This document shows positions 23,599 through 32,911 of a stretch of 64,000 nt of DNA, in pieces. Both the position numbers and the translations under genes were made by a program. The notes below the pieces were generated by a model, which worked only from the letters and a program-made list of their open reading frames with translations, was not told where the DNA came from and ran no database searches. Each line of letters opens with the position of its first letter. Position 1 is the stretch's first letter. This stretch comes from an uncultured Oscillospiraceae bacterium (lineage in GTDB: Bacteria > Bacillota > Clostridia > Oscillospirales > Oscillospiraceae). The stretch is taken from contig CAJURY010000001.1 of the NCBI GenBank assembly GCA_910589155.1, positions 248,001 to 312,000 on the forward strand. The letters run 5' to 3'.

Positions 23599-24945
23599 AT
23601 GCTGACAAATGAATATCTCCAGCGCGTCTATGCCCAGTGTGAAAAACGCAATGGCGGCGAAAGTGAATTTTTGCAGGCTGTTCGGGAGGTTCTGGAAAGC
23701 CTGGAGCCGCTGATGGAAAAGCACCCGGAGTATGAATCCGCCGGTCTTTTGGAACGCCTGGTGGAGCCGGAACGTTTTGTGCAGTTTCGCGTACCTTGGG
23801 TAGACGATAGCGGTAAGATACAGGTAAACAGAGGCTACCGCGTGCAGTTTAACAGCGCCATCGGTCCCTATAAGGGCGGACTGCGGCTGCATCCTTCTGT
23901 CAACGCCAGTGTCATTAAGTTTTTGGGCTTTGAACAGACCTTTAAAAACAGCCTCACAGGGCTTCCCATGGGCGGCGGCAAAGGCGGCAGCGATTTTGAC
24001 CCCAAGGGGAAATCCGATATGGAGATCATGCGTTTTTGTCAGAGTTTTATGACGGAGCTGTACCGGCATATCGGACAGTTTACCGACGTGCCCGCCGGGG
24101 ATATCGGCGTGGGCGCAAGAGAGGTTGGCTATTTGTTCGGGCAGTACAAGCGGCTGCGCAACGAGTATTCCGGCGTGCTCACCGGCAAAGGGCTGAGCTA
24201 CGGCGGCTCTCTGGCAAGAACAGAGGCAACCGGTTACGGTCTTTGCTATTTTACCCAGGAAGCCCTGCGTTGTATGCGTGACGACAGCTTTGAGGGCAAA
24301 ACAGTCGTGATTTCCGGCAGCGGCAACGTGGCGCAGTTTGCCTGCCAAAAAGCGCAGCAGCTTGGCGGTAAGGTTGTCGCTATGAGCGATTCTTCCGGCT
24401 ATGTATACGATCCCGCCGGGATTGACCTGGAGCTGATGCTGGACGTGAAAGGCGCGCGCAGAGCGCGCATCAGCGTTTACGCTGAGGAACGCCCCGGCGC
24501 GGTTTATACCCCCGGCTGCTCCGGTATCTGGAGCATTCCCTGCGACATTGCCCTCCCCTGCGCGACCCAGAACGAAATCAATGAGGAGAGCGCGAAATTG
24601 CTGGTGAAAAACGGCTGCACCGTTGTCTGCGAAGGCGCAAACATGCCAAGCACCCCGGAGGCCATTGAAGTATATCTGGCGAACAACGTGCTATACGGTC
24701 CCGCCAAGGCGGCCAACGCCGGCGGCGTCGCTACCAGCGGCCTGGAAATGAGTCAGAACAGTCTGCGGCTTTCCTGGACGTTTGAAGAAGTGGACGCGCG
24801 TTTGCAGGAAATTATGAAAAACATCTTCCACAACGCGGAAAACGCCGCTAAGGAATGCGGTAAGCCCGGCAATCTGATGGTCGGCGCAAATGTTGCCGGT
24901 TTCCTGAAGGTGGCGGATGCTATGCTGTCGCAGGGTGTTGTGTAA
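23599..24945 (+). CDS. gdhA: glutamate dehydrogenase
   Basis: A 448-residue hexameric-type (small, about 450 residues) glutamate dehydrogenase that links 2-oxoglutarate plus ammonia with glutamate. The dimerisation and substrate domain holds the catalytic region GPYKGGLRLHPSVN and LPMGGGKGGSDFDPKGKSD; the Rossmann domain holds VVISGSGNVAQFACQ. Ser after the dinucleotide-binding strand (MSDSSGYVYD) fits NADP preference, common in the anabolic enzymes, but this is not proven. AAAGGGAG lies before the ATG. It is monocistronic. Confidence 0.94.
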   Translation: MLTNEYLQRVYAQCEKRNGGESEFLQAVREVLESLEPLMEKHPEYESAGLLERLVEPERFVQFRVPWVDDSGKIQVNRGYRVQFNSAIGPYKGGLRLHPSVNASVIKFLGFEQTFKNSLTGLPMGGGKGGSDFDPKGKSDMEIMRFCQSFMTELYRHIGQFTDVPAGDIGVGAREVGYLFGQYKRLRNEYSGVLTGKGLSYGGSLARTEATGYGLCYFTQEALRCMRDDSFEGKTVVISGSGNVAQFACQKAQQLGGKVVAMSDSSGYVYDPAGIDLELMLDVKGARRARISVYAEERPGAVYTPGCSGIWSIPCDIALPCATQNEINEESAKLLVKNGCTVVCEGANMPSTPEAIEVYLANNVLYGPAKAANAGGVATSGLEMSQNSLRLSWTFEEVDARLQEIMKNIFHNAENAAKECGKPGNLMVGANVAGFLKVADAMLSQGVV

Positions 24946-24956
24946 TTTTGGAAAAG

Positions 24957-24988
24957 AAAGGCTGCGGCAAGTTGCCGCAGCCTTTACT
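24957..24988 (+). terminator. terminator of gdhA
   Basis: AAAGGCTGCGGCAA and TTGCCGCAGCCTTT, a nearly loopless palindrome. It overlaps the 3' end of the acetyltransferase pseudogene. Confidence 0.7.
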
Positions 24989-25359
24989 CTATCGCTTTCT
25001 GATCAATTTTTCTATTTTTAAAATAGTACTCCTTATCCTGAGCGCCAATTTCCCGCAAAACGCTACAGGGATTTCCCACCGCTACTACGTTTGCAGGAAT
25101 ATTTTTTGTCACCACGCTGCCCGCGCCGATCACGGTGTTGTCTCCGATGGAAACGCCAGGAGGATCACTGCCCCCGCGCCAATCCAGCAGTTTTCGCCAA
25201 TTTCCGCAAACATCTCCTGCAAAAGCCTTTGCCGCTCTTCCATCTCAGACGCCCCGTGGCATTATAATCGTAAAGCCTTTCCAGGCGCTGCATCTAATCT
25301 TCTAAAATCTCCCCGTCTCCCGGCAGATATAGTTCACCTGTATGCAATTTCTCTTTCAT
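24984..25359 (-). pseudogene. decayed maltose/galactoside O-acetyltransferase (Maa/LacA type)
   Basis: Piecing three frames together gives an N-terminal MKEKLHTGELYLPGD, then LERLYDYNAT, RQRLLQEMFAEIGENCWIGAG, and a C-terminal left-handed beta-helix GVSIGDNTVIGAGSVVTKNI ending ALxxIGAQDKEYYF-type text. Lesions: an in-frame TAG at codon 22, a frameshift near codon 37, a second one after the GAGAVIL motif, and loss of the central part of the hexapeptide domain that normally lies between EIGE and NCWIGAG. It begins just upstream of ligA's stop and reads leftward. It is non-functional. Confidence 0.75.
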
Positions 25360-25366
25360 AGATCTC

Positions 25367-27340
25367 CTATTGCAGCATTTCCAAAAATTCCGCCTCGGTC
25401 AAAACAGGAATCCCCAGTTCATTGGCTTTTCGCAGCTTGGAGCCTGCGTTTTCTCCCGCAACCACATAGCTTGTCTTTTTGGAAACGGAGCCGGCGGCCT
25501 TGCCCCCCAGCAGTTCAATCTTTTCTGTGGCTTCCTCCCGGGTAAACAAAGACAAAGCGCCGGTCAGCACAAAAGTCTTGCCCGCAAAGCGATTGTCGGT
25601 CACTTCCCGCTGAGACTGGAAATTTACGCCAGCCTGCCGGAGCTTTTCCACCATATGCCGGGATTGGGTTGCGGCAAACCAATCGTGAATGTTCTGCGCT
25701 GTGATCTCCCCTACGTCCGGCACCCCGCTGAGTTCTTCTATGGAAGCTTCCATCAGGGCGTCCAGAGAGCCGAAAGCCGCCGCCAGGGTTTTTCCGGCTT
25801 TTGCGCCTACCTGCCGGATGCCAAGGGCATAAATCAGCCGGGAAAGATCCTGCTTTTTGCTATTTTCAATGGCGGAAATTAAATTCTGTGCTGCTTTTTC
25901 TCCGCTTTTCCATAGCCCTTTGATATCATCCAGCGTCAAGCTGTAGATATCCGCCGGGGTGTGGATCAATTCCTTTTCAATCAGCTTGTCTACGATGGCC
26001 GCGCCCAGTCCGTCAATATCCATAGCGTCTCTGGATACAAAATGAGCAATATTCCGAGAGAGCTGCGCGGGGCATTCTGCGCCAGTGCAGCGCAGAAAAG
26101 CGCCGTCTGTGTCCCGCGCCACAGTCGCGCCGCAAACAGGGCATACGCTGGGCAGAAAATACGGCACAGCGTCCGCCGGACGGCGGGACAAGTCAACCTC
26201 CAGAATTTCAGGGATGATTTCCCCCGCCTTGCGAATGGTAACAGTATCCCCAATGCGAATGTCCTTTTCAGAAATAAAATCCTGATTGTGCAGCGTGGCG
26301 CTGGTGACTTTCGTTCCAGCCAGACGCACCGCCCGAACCGTCGCCTTTGGGGTCAGCACCCCCGTACGACCCACTTGAATCACAATGTCTTCCACAACGG
26401 TGGATTTAATTTCCGGTGGGTATTTGTACGCCGCAGCCCAGCGGGGAAATTTTGCGGTGCTGCCCAAAATTTCCCGCTGCGCCAGATTGTTCAGTTTGAT
26501 TACCGCGCCGTCAATATCAAAAGGATAGTCTCCCCGGTTTTCGTTAATGGACGCAACTGTTTGGATAATCGTTTCCACGTCGCTGCATTCTATATGGGGA
26601 ATCACGTGAAAACGCTTTTCACGCAAATAATCCAGCGTTTCGGTATGGGTTTCAAAAGTGATGCCTTCCGCAAGCTGTAAATTGAAAACCTGAATGTCCA
26701 GCCGCCGTTTGGCCGCGATTTTGGGGTCAAGCTGCCGCAAAGAACCGGCGGCGGCGTTTCTGGGGTTGGCGAACAAAGGCTGCCCCTCCGCTTCCCGCTG
26801 AGCGTTCAGCGTTTCAAAAACGGACTTCGGCATATACACCTCGCCTCGAACAATGAGTCTTTCCGGCGCGTTCGCAATGGTCATGGGAATGGAGCGAATG
26901 GTTTTCAAATTTTCCGTTACGTCCTCCCCTACCAGCCCGTCGCCTCTGGTCGCGCCCCGGACAAACTTCCCGCCAACGTACTCCAACGCAACGGAAAGCC
27001 CATCCACCTTGGGTTCCACGCTGAATACGCCTTCCGGCGCAGCTTCTAATGTTTTGGTTAAAAAATCTTTCAGTTCCTCATGGGAAAATACGTCCTGCAA
27101 GCTTTCCAGGGGCACGGCATGGGTAACTTTTTCAAACTGGCTGGCCGCTTCGCCCCCTACCCGTTTGGTGGGAGAAAGGGGCGAAGCAAATTCCGGATGC
27201 GCCTTTTCCAGTTCCTCCAGCTCCCGCATAAGCTTGTCGTATTCAAAATCCGGCATGGTCGGCGCGTCTTGCACATAGTATTTGTAATTTGCCTCCTCCA
27301 GAATTTCCGTTAGCTGCTGCATTTGGCTTTGTACGTCCAT
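25367..27340 (-). CDS. ligA: NAD-dependent DNA ligase
   Basis: A 657-residue LigA with all parts: Ia NMN-binding domain, adenylation domain with nucleophile Lys in EPKVDGLSVALEY near residue 112, OB fold, four-Cys zinc finger (CPVCGATVA ... CTGAECPAQL), helix-hairpin-helix repeats and C-terminal BRCT. It seals nicks in replication and repair. AAAGGAG precedes the ATG. It lies downstream of pcrA and the YunB-like gene on the same strand, the usual pcrA-ligA pairing with an insertion. Confidence 0.96.
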   Translation of the reverse strand: MDVQSQMQQLTEILEEANYKYYVQDAPTMPDFEYDKLMRELEELEKAHPEFASPLSPTKRVGGEAASQFEKVTHAVPLESLQDVFSHEELKDFLTKTLEAAPEGVFSVEPKVDGLSVALEYVGGKFVRGATRGDGLVGEDVTENLKTIRSIPMTIANAPERLIVRGEVYMPKSVFETLNAQREAEGQPLFANPRNAAAGSLRQLDPKIAAKRRLDIQVFNLQLAEGITFETHTETLDYLREKRFHVIPHIECSDVETIIQTVASINENRGDYPFDIDGAVIKLNNLAQREILGSTAKFPRWAAAYKYPPEIKSTVVEDIVIQVGRTGVLTPKATVRAVRLAGTKVTSATLHNQDFISEKDIRIGDTVTIRKAGEIIPEILEVDLSRRPADAVPYFLPSVCPVCGATVARDTDGAFLRCTGAECPAQLSRNIAHFVSRDAMDIDGLGAAIVDKLIEKELIHTPADIYSLTLDDIKGLWKSGEKAAQNLISAIENSKKQDLSRLIYALGIRQVGAKAGKTLAAAFGSLDALMEASIEELSGVPDVGEITAQNIHDWFAATQSRHMVEKLRQAGVNFQSQREVTDNRFAGKTFVLTGALSLFTREEATEKIELLGGKAAGSVSKKTSYVVAGENAGSKLRKANELGIPVLTEAEFLEMLQ

Positions 27341-27360
27341 AAAAGGTTCTCCTTTGGTCT

Positions 27361-28002
27361 CTAATTGATCGGCAATCCATTTAAATTGATGAAGGTTTCC
27401 GGCACAACGCCAACAATCACCGTCTCCGCTACCACCACCTGACTGGTTACGCTGAAAGACTGGGTTCTGCCTAACACCAGTACGGTTACATCAATTTTGA
27501 CGTCCATAATAAGCTGATGCAGCGTTTGGTTGATGCCGGCCTCCGAAAATCGGCTGACAAACTGCGCGTCTGAATTGCTGATGTACATGACGCGCACTGG
27601 AATCTGCGCGCCTCTGCCGGATAGCAGCTCTGGAAAAATGATGCTGCCCAGAGGCACGCCAATGTCCTGGTTATCCAACGCTAAAATTTCATCGTTGATG
27701 ATATTTAGAATATCCGTTTTTAGGCGGTTTACTTCGCTCATGTTGGTTTTCAGCGCAGTGATTTTTCCATTCAGATCCTTTTCAAAGTAAATGATCCGGT
27801 CATAATGAATATTTCCTCGCTCAATCTGCTTGGCAATTGCGTCGTTAATCAGGTCGGAGGACTTGTTTTTTACTTGCGTCTGGGCAAGATCCTGGGCGAC
27901 CGGCCGATACCGCTGCAAAACGCTTAAATAAATACCGGTCAGAACTGCTGCAAGCAGGAGCGCCCACCCTAAAAAATGCCTTTTCCTTCGTCTATATCGC
28001 AT
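27361..28002 (-). CDS. YunB-like sporulation protein
   Basis: A 213-residue protein with a basic N-terminus, one membrane span (residues 10-28) and an extracytoplasmic domain. VNRLKTDILNIINDEI, VPLGSIIFPELLSGRGAQIPVRV and AGINQTLHQLIMDVKIDVTVL match the YunB family, a sigma-E-controlled protein needed for efficient sporulation in Bacillus. It lies between pcrA and ligA with short gaps, so it may be read with them. I see no obvious sigma-E promoter. Confidence 0.75.
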   Translation of the reverse strand: MRYRRRKRHFLGWALLLAAVLTGIYLSVLQRYRPVAQDLAQTQVKNKSSDLINDAIAKQIERGNIHYDRIIYFEKDLNGKITALKTNMSEVNRLKTDILNIINDEILALDNQDIGVPLGSIIFPELLSGRGAQIPVRVMYISNSDAQFVSRFSEAGINQTLHQLIMDVKIDVTVLVLGRTQSFSVTSQVVVAETVIVGVVPETFINLNGLPIN

Positions 28003-28070
28003 CGCATTCCCTCCCGCAGAACCACCATGATACAGTGATTCCCTACAAGGCTATGCGACAAAGAAGGATT

Positions 28071-30455
28071 TTATAACCGCTTCATGTGGGCAGAAGCAGT
28101 CTTTGCCATAAGTTTTTTCGTACCAATTTCGTCAAAAGCAATTTCCAAAAGCGCGTCTCCGCCCATTTTCATCACAGAGATTACCATGCCCTTCCCAAAT
28201 GCAGTGTGTCGCACCATATCCCCTTTCTGGAACTCCTCCATTGCCGCGCCGGCTCTGGCCGTCACAGCGGAATAGGCGGAACGTTTGTATTCCTCCTTGC
28301 GGCGCTCTGCCAGCACGTTGGTTCTGGCGCGGGTACTTTGCTCTGTCCGAGGCTGCTGGGTGCGGATGCCGCCCCGCTCGTTGACACATTCGGCAGGAAT
28401 TTCTTTTAGGAACCGCGAGGGAATGCAGCCGCCGGTACGACCATACAAGGTGCGCTGCCGGGCGTGGGAAATGGTCAGGGTCTTTTTGGCTCTGGTAATC
28501 GCCACATAGCAAAGCCGCCGCTCCTCCTCCATTTCCTCCGGTTCACCGATGGCTCGGACGCCGGGAAACAGCCCGTCCTCCACGCCAACCAGAAACACAT
28601 GGGGAAATTCCAGACCCTTGGCGCTGTGAATGGTCATCATCACTGCTGCGTCTGCTTCCGCGTCATACTGCTCGATATCTGTATATAGGGCGATTTCCTC
28701 CAGAAAGCCATTGAGAGAAGGGCTTTCTGTATTGCCAAGGTAAGACATGATACTGGATTTTAATTCGTGAACGTTTTCCAGTCTGGTTTTGTTTTCTTCC
28801 GTGGGCTTCATGGTCAGCATGTCGCTGTATCCGGTACGCAGAATCAGTTCATCATAAAAATCTGGCAGCGCCAGGGTTTCCAGAAGCTCCGCGCACCCCT
28901 CAATCAGCATCACAAAGGCCATCAGCTTATCCGCCGCGCGCTCTAAGGCGGGGTATGTATAGGGGTCTGAAATGATACTGTAAAGGCTTTTGCCCTCCGC
29001 CTGCGCCAGACGCTCCGCCATTTCCACGGTTTTCGCGCCAATGCCCCGAGGCGGATTGTTGATAATCCGCTTCAGCCGCAAATCGTCGTTACGATTGTTC
29101 AGCACCCACAAATAGGCCAGCATATCCTTGACTTCCGCCCGGTCAAAGAACCGGGTGCCGCCGATAATGCGGTAAGGAACGCCGTTGCGTTTGAAGGCGT
29201 ATTCCAAAGCGTTGGACTGGGCGTTGGTGCGATACAAAATGGCGTAATCCTTAAAATTCTGCCCATGGGACAAGGCGATAATCTGCCCGGCGACAAAGTT
29301 TGCTTCTTCTCCTTCGTTGTAGGCTTCAAATACGGTAATGGGGTCGCCCTGCCCGTTAGCGGTCCATAGCTCCTTGCCTTTTCTGCCGGTGTTATGAGAA
29401 ATCACGCCGTTGGCGGCGTTTAAAATGGACTGGGTAGAGCGGTAATTCTGCTCCAGACGAATGGAGCGGGCGCCTTTGTACTGCTTTTCAAAGCTTAAAA
29501 TATTTTCAATGGTCGCGCCACGGAAACGGTAAATACTTTGATCGTCGTCGCCAACCACGCAGATATTCTCATGGCCCCCTGCCAGAAGCGACACCAGCAA
29601 ATACTGCAAATGGCTGGTATCCTGGTATTCGTCCACCAGAACATAGCGGAACTTCTGTTGATAGAAGATGCGAACCTCCTCAAACTGCTGCAAGAGCCGC
29701 ACTGTCAGGGAAATTATATCGTCAAAGTCCAAGGCGTTGTTGGCTTTCAGCCGTTTTTGGTACTCCGTATAGGCTTTTGAAATTTTCTCCAGGCGAAAAT
29801 CTCCGTTGGACGCTGCAACAGCGGCGTATTTTTCCGGGGTAAGCTGGCGGTCTTTTGCCCGGCTGATTTTGGAAAGCACCATTTTCGCCGGGAAGGTCTT
29901 GTCATCCAAGCCCATTTCCTTGATGATTTCCTTCATGATTCGCTCAGAATCGGCGGTATCGTAAATGGTGAACCGACGGTCAAAGCCCAGCCGGTCGATA
30001 TCCCGGCGCAAAATCCGGCAACAGGCGGAATGGAAAGTCATGGCCCAGACGTCTCTGGCCGCTTCCCCCATGGAAGCAGCCAGCCGCTCTTTTAATTCGT
30101 TGGCCGCTTTATTGGTAAAGGTAATGGCGATGACGTTCCAAGGCGCCGGAGGGTCTACCGCGCACAGTGCGTCCGCCCGTTCTTCCTTCCCATCAAGTCC
30201 TTCCAGGTAAGAAACGTCCTCCTCTGTAAGAAAGGCGGGGACTTCTTTGCAGTCGCTCCCACGACCATAGCGCAAAAGATTCTGAATACGGTTAATGAGC
30301 ACTGTTGTTTTGCCGCTGCCCGCGCCCGCCAATAAAAGGAGCGGTCCTTCTGTTGTCAGCACCGCGCTTTTCTGCATTTCATTTAAATTGGAAAACTGCC
30401 GGGCAATATAATTACGTCTGGCCGTTAAAAATCTGGCTTCCATAGCTTCCGTCAT
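28071..30455 (-). CDS. pcrA: ATP-dependent DNA helicase PcrA/UvrD
   Basis: A 794-residue superfamily 1A helicase. Motif I GAGSGKTT (residues 43-50), motif II VDEYQDTS, motif III GDDDQSIYRFRGA, motif IV LEQNYRST, motif V TIHSAKGLEFPHVFLVG and motif VI YVAITRAKK are all present. A charged insertion at about residues 62-95 between motif I and Ia is unusual but in frame. The tail holds the beta-hairpin-like module FQKGDMVRHTAFGKG that binds RNA polymerase in PcrA. AAAGGTG precedes the ATG. Confidence 0.95.
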   Translation of the reverse strand: MTEAMEARFLTARRNYIARQFSNLNEMQKSAVLTTEGPLLLLAGAGSGKTTVLINRIQNLLRYGRGSDCKEVPAFLTEEDVSYLEGLDGKEERADALCAVDPPAPWNVIAITFTNKAANELKERLAASMGEAARDVWAMTFHSACCRILRRDIDRLGFDRRFTIYDTADSERIMKEIIKEMGLDDKTFPAKMVLSKISRAKDRQLTPEKYAAVAASNGDFRLEKISKAYTEYQKRLKANNALDFDDIISLTVRLLQQFEEVRIFYQQKFRYVLVDEYQDTSHLQYLLVSLLAGGHENICVVGDDDQSIYRFRGATIENILSFEKQYKGARSIRLEQNYRSTQSILNAANGVISHNTGRKGKELWTANGQGDPITVFEAYNEGEEANFVAGQIIALSHGQNFKDYAILYRTNAQSNALEYAFKRNGVPYRIIGGTRFFDRAEVKDMLAYLWVLNNRNDDLRLKRIINNPPRGIGAKTVEMAERLAQAEGKSLYSIISDPYTYPALERAADKLMAFVMLIEGCAELLETLALPDFYDELILRTGYSDMLTMKPTEENKTRLENVHELKSSIMSYLGNTESPSLNGFLEEIALYTDIEQYDAEADAAVMMTIHSAKGLEFPHVFLVGVEDGLFPGVRAIGEPEEMEEERRLCYVAITRAKKTLTISHARQRTLYGRTGGCIPSRFLKEIPAECVNERGGIRTQQPRTEQSTRARTNVLAERRKEEYKRSAYSAVTARAGAAMEEFQKGDMVRHTAFGKGMVISVMKMGGDALLEIAFDEIGTKKLMAKTASAHMKRL

Positions 30456-30527
30456 AATTTCACCTTTTTCTCTTTCTTATATACCTGCTTATTTTAGCAC
30501 AGATCCCTTCTAAAATCCACTGTCTTT

Positions 30528-30562
30528 CCAAAATAAATGCAGGCTGCGCTTTTGCGCAGCCT
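30528..30562 (-). terminator. terminator of the ABC exporter operon
   Basis: AGGCTGCGC, TTTT and its complement; on the minus strand it runs into ATTTATTTT. Confidence 0.75.
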
Positions 30563-30577
30563 ACACCGATTGTCAAT

Positions 30578-31822
30578 TTACGCTTTCCAGACGGATTTCA
30601 AAATATTGCCTAATTTCGGCGTTGTGCCGTAAAGCAGTACGCCCACTCTGTAAATCTTGGCCGCAAGCACGCCAACCCCCAAAACTGAGCCAATGAGAAT
30701 CGCCACGGAAATGATAATCTCATAGGCAGGAACAGTGCTCATAGCAATGCGGGTAAACATGGCCATGGGCGAAGTGAAGGGAACATAGGAACAAATGACC
30801 ATCAAGGTATTGTCCACGTTTCCGCTGCTCATGGAGAACATAACAACCATAAAAGCAATCACAAAAAGCATGGTTATCGGCATAACAGAGGTGTTGATGT
30901 CCTCCAGCTTGGAAGCTGTGGAGCCAACCGCGCCGAACATAAACGCATAGATGAAAAAGCCCAGCACGAAAAACAGGAGCATATAAAGAAGCAGCTCCAA
31001 GGGCATATTGAAAATGGAATTGATAATCAGATTGCCGTCCCAATAAGATTTATTGAGATTGAAGCACAAGAACGCCGCGCCAAACACGCACACAAGCTGG
31101 ATAAAGCCCGCGAGACAAGAGGCAATGACTTTGCCAAACATCATGGAGGTGGGCCTTGCGCTGGTAATCAGCACTTCCATGGCTCTGGAGCTTTTTTCTG
31201 TGGCGACATTGGTGGCTACCATCTGACCGTACAGCAAAATCACCATGTACAAAGCAAAAATCATAATATAGGTGTAGAAGAAGTTTTGCATTTGATCCTT
31301 GCCCAAGCTTTCCGTAACGCTATAAATCTCAGCGCTCAGAATTTCTCCCGCCTGCTGGGCGGGAATGCCGCTTTCCACCATGGCATGGACGCGATACATA
31401 CTTTGCAGTGCAGCGTCAATTCGATTGGGAGTTTCATCATACATGGAAAGATTGTTTACATAGTAAGTATAAGAAGTTAGGCTGTCAAGGGCAACCGCGC
31501 ATTCCGCCTCGCCGGAGGTAATTTGGGATTTCATAGCCTCCAGGCCGCCTTCTGCAATCTGCACATCATATTCTGGGAATGCGCTTGCAAAGACTTCTTG
31601 TACCATCGCCGCATTTTCCTCGTTATCCGCCGCAACCAGCATCACGCTGGTTTTTTCGCTCACAGGCGTTTCCACTTCGTCGCTTTGAAAGGAAGCGGAA
31701 AGCCGTGGGAAGAACATGACTACGGCAATTAACGCCACCAGGAAAATTGTCACGCCCACAAAAACTTTATTTTTAAAATAGTTTTTTAATTCAAAATTTA
31801 AAATTGTTCGAAACTGCTTCAT
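30578..31822 (-). CDS. ABC-2 type permease, NatB-like
   Basis: A 414-residue permease with one N-terminal span (residues 19-38), a large extracytoplasmic loop to about residue 185, then five or six spans. This ABC2_membrane_3 layout is that of NatB, the Na+ efflux permease of Bacillus, and of related drug or lipid exporters. It overlaps the ATPase gene by four bases (ATGA), so both are made together. The substrate cannot be read from sequence. Confidence 0.8.
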   Translation of the reverse strand: MKQFRTILNFELKNYFKNKVFVGVTIFLVALIAVVMFFPRLSASFQSDEVETPVSEKTSVMLVAADNEENAAMVQEVFASAFPEYDVQIAEGGLEAMKSQITSGEAECAVALDSLTSYTYYVNNLSMYDETPNRIDAALQSMYRVHAMVESGIPAQQAGEILSAEIYSVTESLGKDQMQNFFYTYIMIFALYMVILLYGQMVATNVATEKSSRAMEVLITSARPTSMMFGKVIASCLAGFIQLVCVFGAAFLCFNLNKSYWDGNLIINSIFNMPLELLLYMLLFFVLGFFIYAFMFGAVGSTASKLEDINTSVMPITMLFVIAFMVVMFSMSSGNVDNTLMVICSYVPFTSPMAMFTRIAMSTVPAYEIIISVAILIGSVLGVGVLAAKIYRVGVLLYGTTPKLGNILKSVWKA

Positions 31823-32724
31823 TTTGCGCCTCCCGCTTCCTGATCACCTGCGTATTCCACAAAAATATCATTCAAGGACGGTTCAAAGACCCTGATCTCG
31901 TCAATGTTGTATTTTTGTGTCAGCATTTGCATCATATTCTGTTTCTCATCGGAAGAAGAAAGCTGAATGAGCAGCTCGTCCTGCCTAATCGACTTACACT
32001 GCGCCCCGAGCGCCGCGGCGATGCGTCCAGCTTGTTCGGAACGAACCACAAGCTTATCTCTTGTGTAGTTGCGCTTAATGTCGTGAAGGTCGCCGGAAAG
32101 AACCACCTTGCCCTGATTTAAAATCGCGATACTGTCGCAGAATTCTTCAATATAATTCATCTGGTGGCTGGAAAACAGCACGATTTTTCCTCTTGCGATT
32201 TCCTCTTTTACCACGTCCTTCAAGAGCATGGCGTTCACAGGATCGAGACCAGAAAACGGTTCGTCCAGAATCACAATCTGGGGATTGTGGGCAAGGGCTG
32301 TAATGAGCTGAATTTTCTGCTGGTTGCCCTTGGACAAAGTATCCAGCCGTTTGTTGCGGTGCTCCATCATACCCAAACGCTTCAGCCAGTAATCTACCGC
32401 TTTTACCGCATCCGCCTGTTTCATACCTTTTAACTGGGCAAAGTAAACAAGCTGGTCGATGATTTTCTTCTTTGGGTACAGACCGCGTTCCTCCGGCAGA
32501 TAGCCGATTCCCACCTTGCTATAATCAATGGGCTTGTCATCCATGAGCACTTCGCCGCTGTCAGCGGGAAATACATCCATCAAAATACGAATGCTGGTTG
32601 TCTTGCCGGCGCCGTTTCTTCCCAGTAGTCCGAAGGCTTTTCCGCCTTCGGCTAAAAAGGAAATGCCGGTAAGTACTTGTTTTTCTCCGAAGCTCTTGTG
32701 TATATGTTTGAGTTCCAGATTCAT
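31819..32724 (-). CDS. ABC transporter ATPase, NatA-like
   Basis: A 301-residue ATPase with Walker A GRNGAGKTTS (near residue 37), Q-loop LPEERGLYPKK, signature TLSKGNQQK (a Gly-Asn-Gln variant of LSGGQ usual in NatA), Walker B IVILDEPFSGLD and H-loop SSHQM. A DUF4162-type C-terminal region follows. AGGAGG seven bases before the ATG at 32724 fixes the start. It is read from its own promoter through a structured leader ending in a terminator, so expression is likely conditional. Confidence 0.88.
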   Translation of the reverse strand: MNLELKHIHKSFGEKQVLTGISFLAEGGKAFGLLGRNGAGKTTSIRILMDVFPADSGEVLMDDKPIDYSKVGIGYLPEERGLYPKKKIIDQLVYFAQLKGMKQADAVKAVDYWLKRLGMMEHRNKRLDTLSKGNQQKIQLITALAHNPQIVILDEPFSGLDPVNAMLLKDVVKEEIARGKIVLFSSHQMNYIEEFCDSIAILNQGKVVLSGDLHDIKRNYTRDKLVVRSEQAGRIAAALGAQCKSIRQDELLIQLSSSDEKQNMMQMLTQKYNIDEIRVFEPSLNDIFVEYAGDQEAGGAK

Positions 32725-32740
32725 AAGCGTTACCTCCTGT

Positions 32741-32773
32741 AAAATAAAAAGTGCGCAGCCGAAGCTACGCACT
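32741..32773 (-). terminator. attenuator-type terminator in the natAB leader
   Basis: Minus strand: AGTGCG-T-AGC, TTCG tetraloop, GCT-G-CGCACT, then TTTTTATTTT, ending only about 16 bases before the natA start. A terminator between promoter and gene implies conditional read-through. Confidence 0.7.
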
Positions 32774-32911
32774 AAAAACGCAGCCAGGCTCTGTTGCGAC
32801 ACAGTTCATTCCGAAGCAGGACATGACAGCCAAGCATACATTTTTAACAAAAGTATGCCTGCTTCTTCCCAATATTAAACTGTGTCGCATCTTCATTTTA
32901 TCACAAAATTC
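32774..32911 (-). promoter_or_regulatory. structured regulatory leader of the natAB operon
   Basis: The transcript would begin near 32890 and at once form a 12-bp closing stem TGCGACACAGTT/AACTGTGTCGCA (32878-32889 with 32795-32806). Inside it lie an 8-bp stem GAAGCAGG/CCTGCTTC and a hairpin GCATAC/GTATGC with a U/A-rich tip. The terminator at 32750-32773 follows. An open frame of 41 codons (start MRHSLILG, end TEPGCVFSA) runs through the leader and stops inside the terminator's 5' arm, without a ribosome site. A riboswitch-like element or leader-peptide attenuation are both possible; no known family is recognised. Confidence 0.55.

Noticed and set aside
32725..32802. N-terminal extension of NatA upstream of 32724
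   Set aside because: The extension runs through the terminator hairpin and the AGGAGG site that clearly serves the ATG at 32724.
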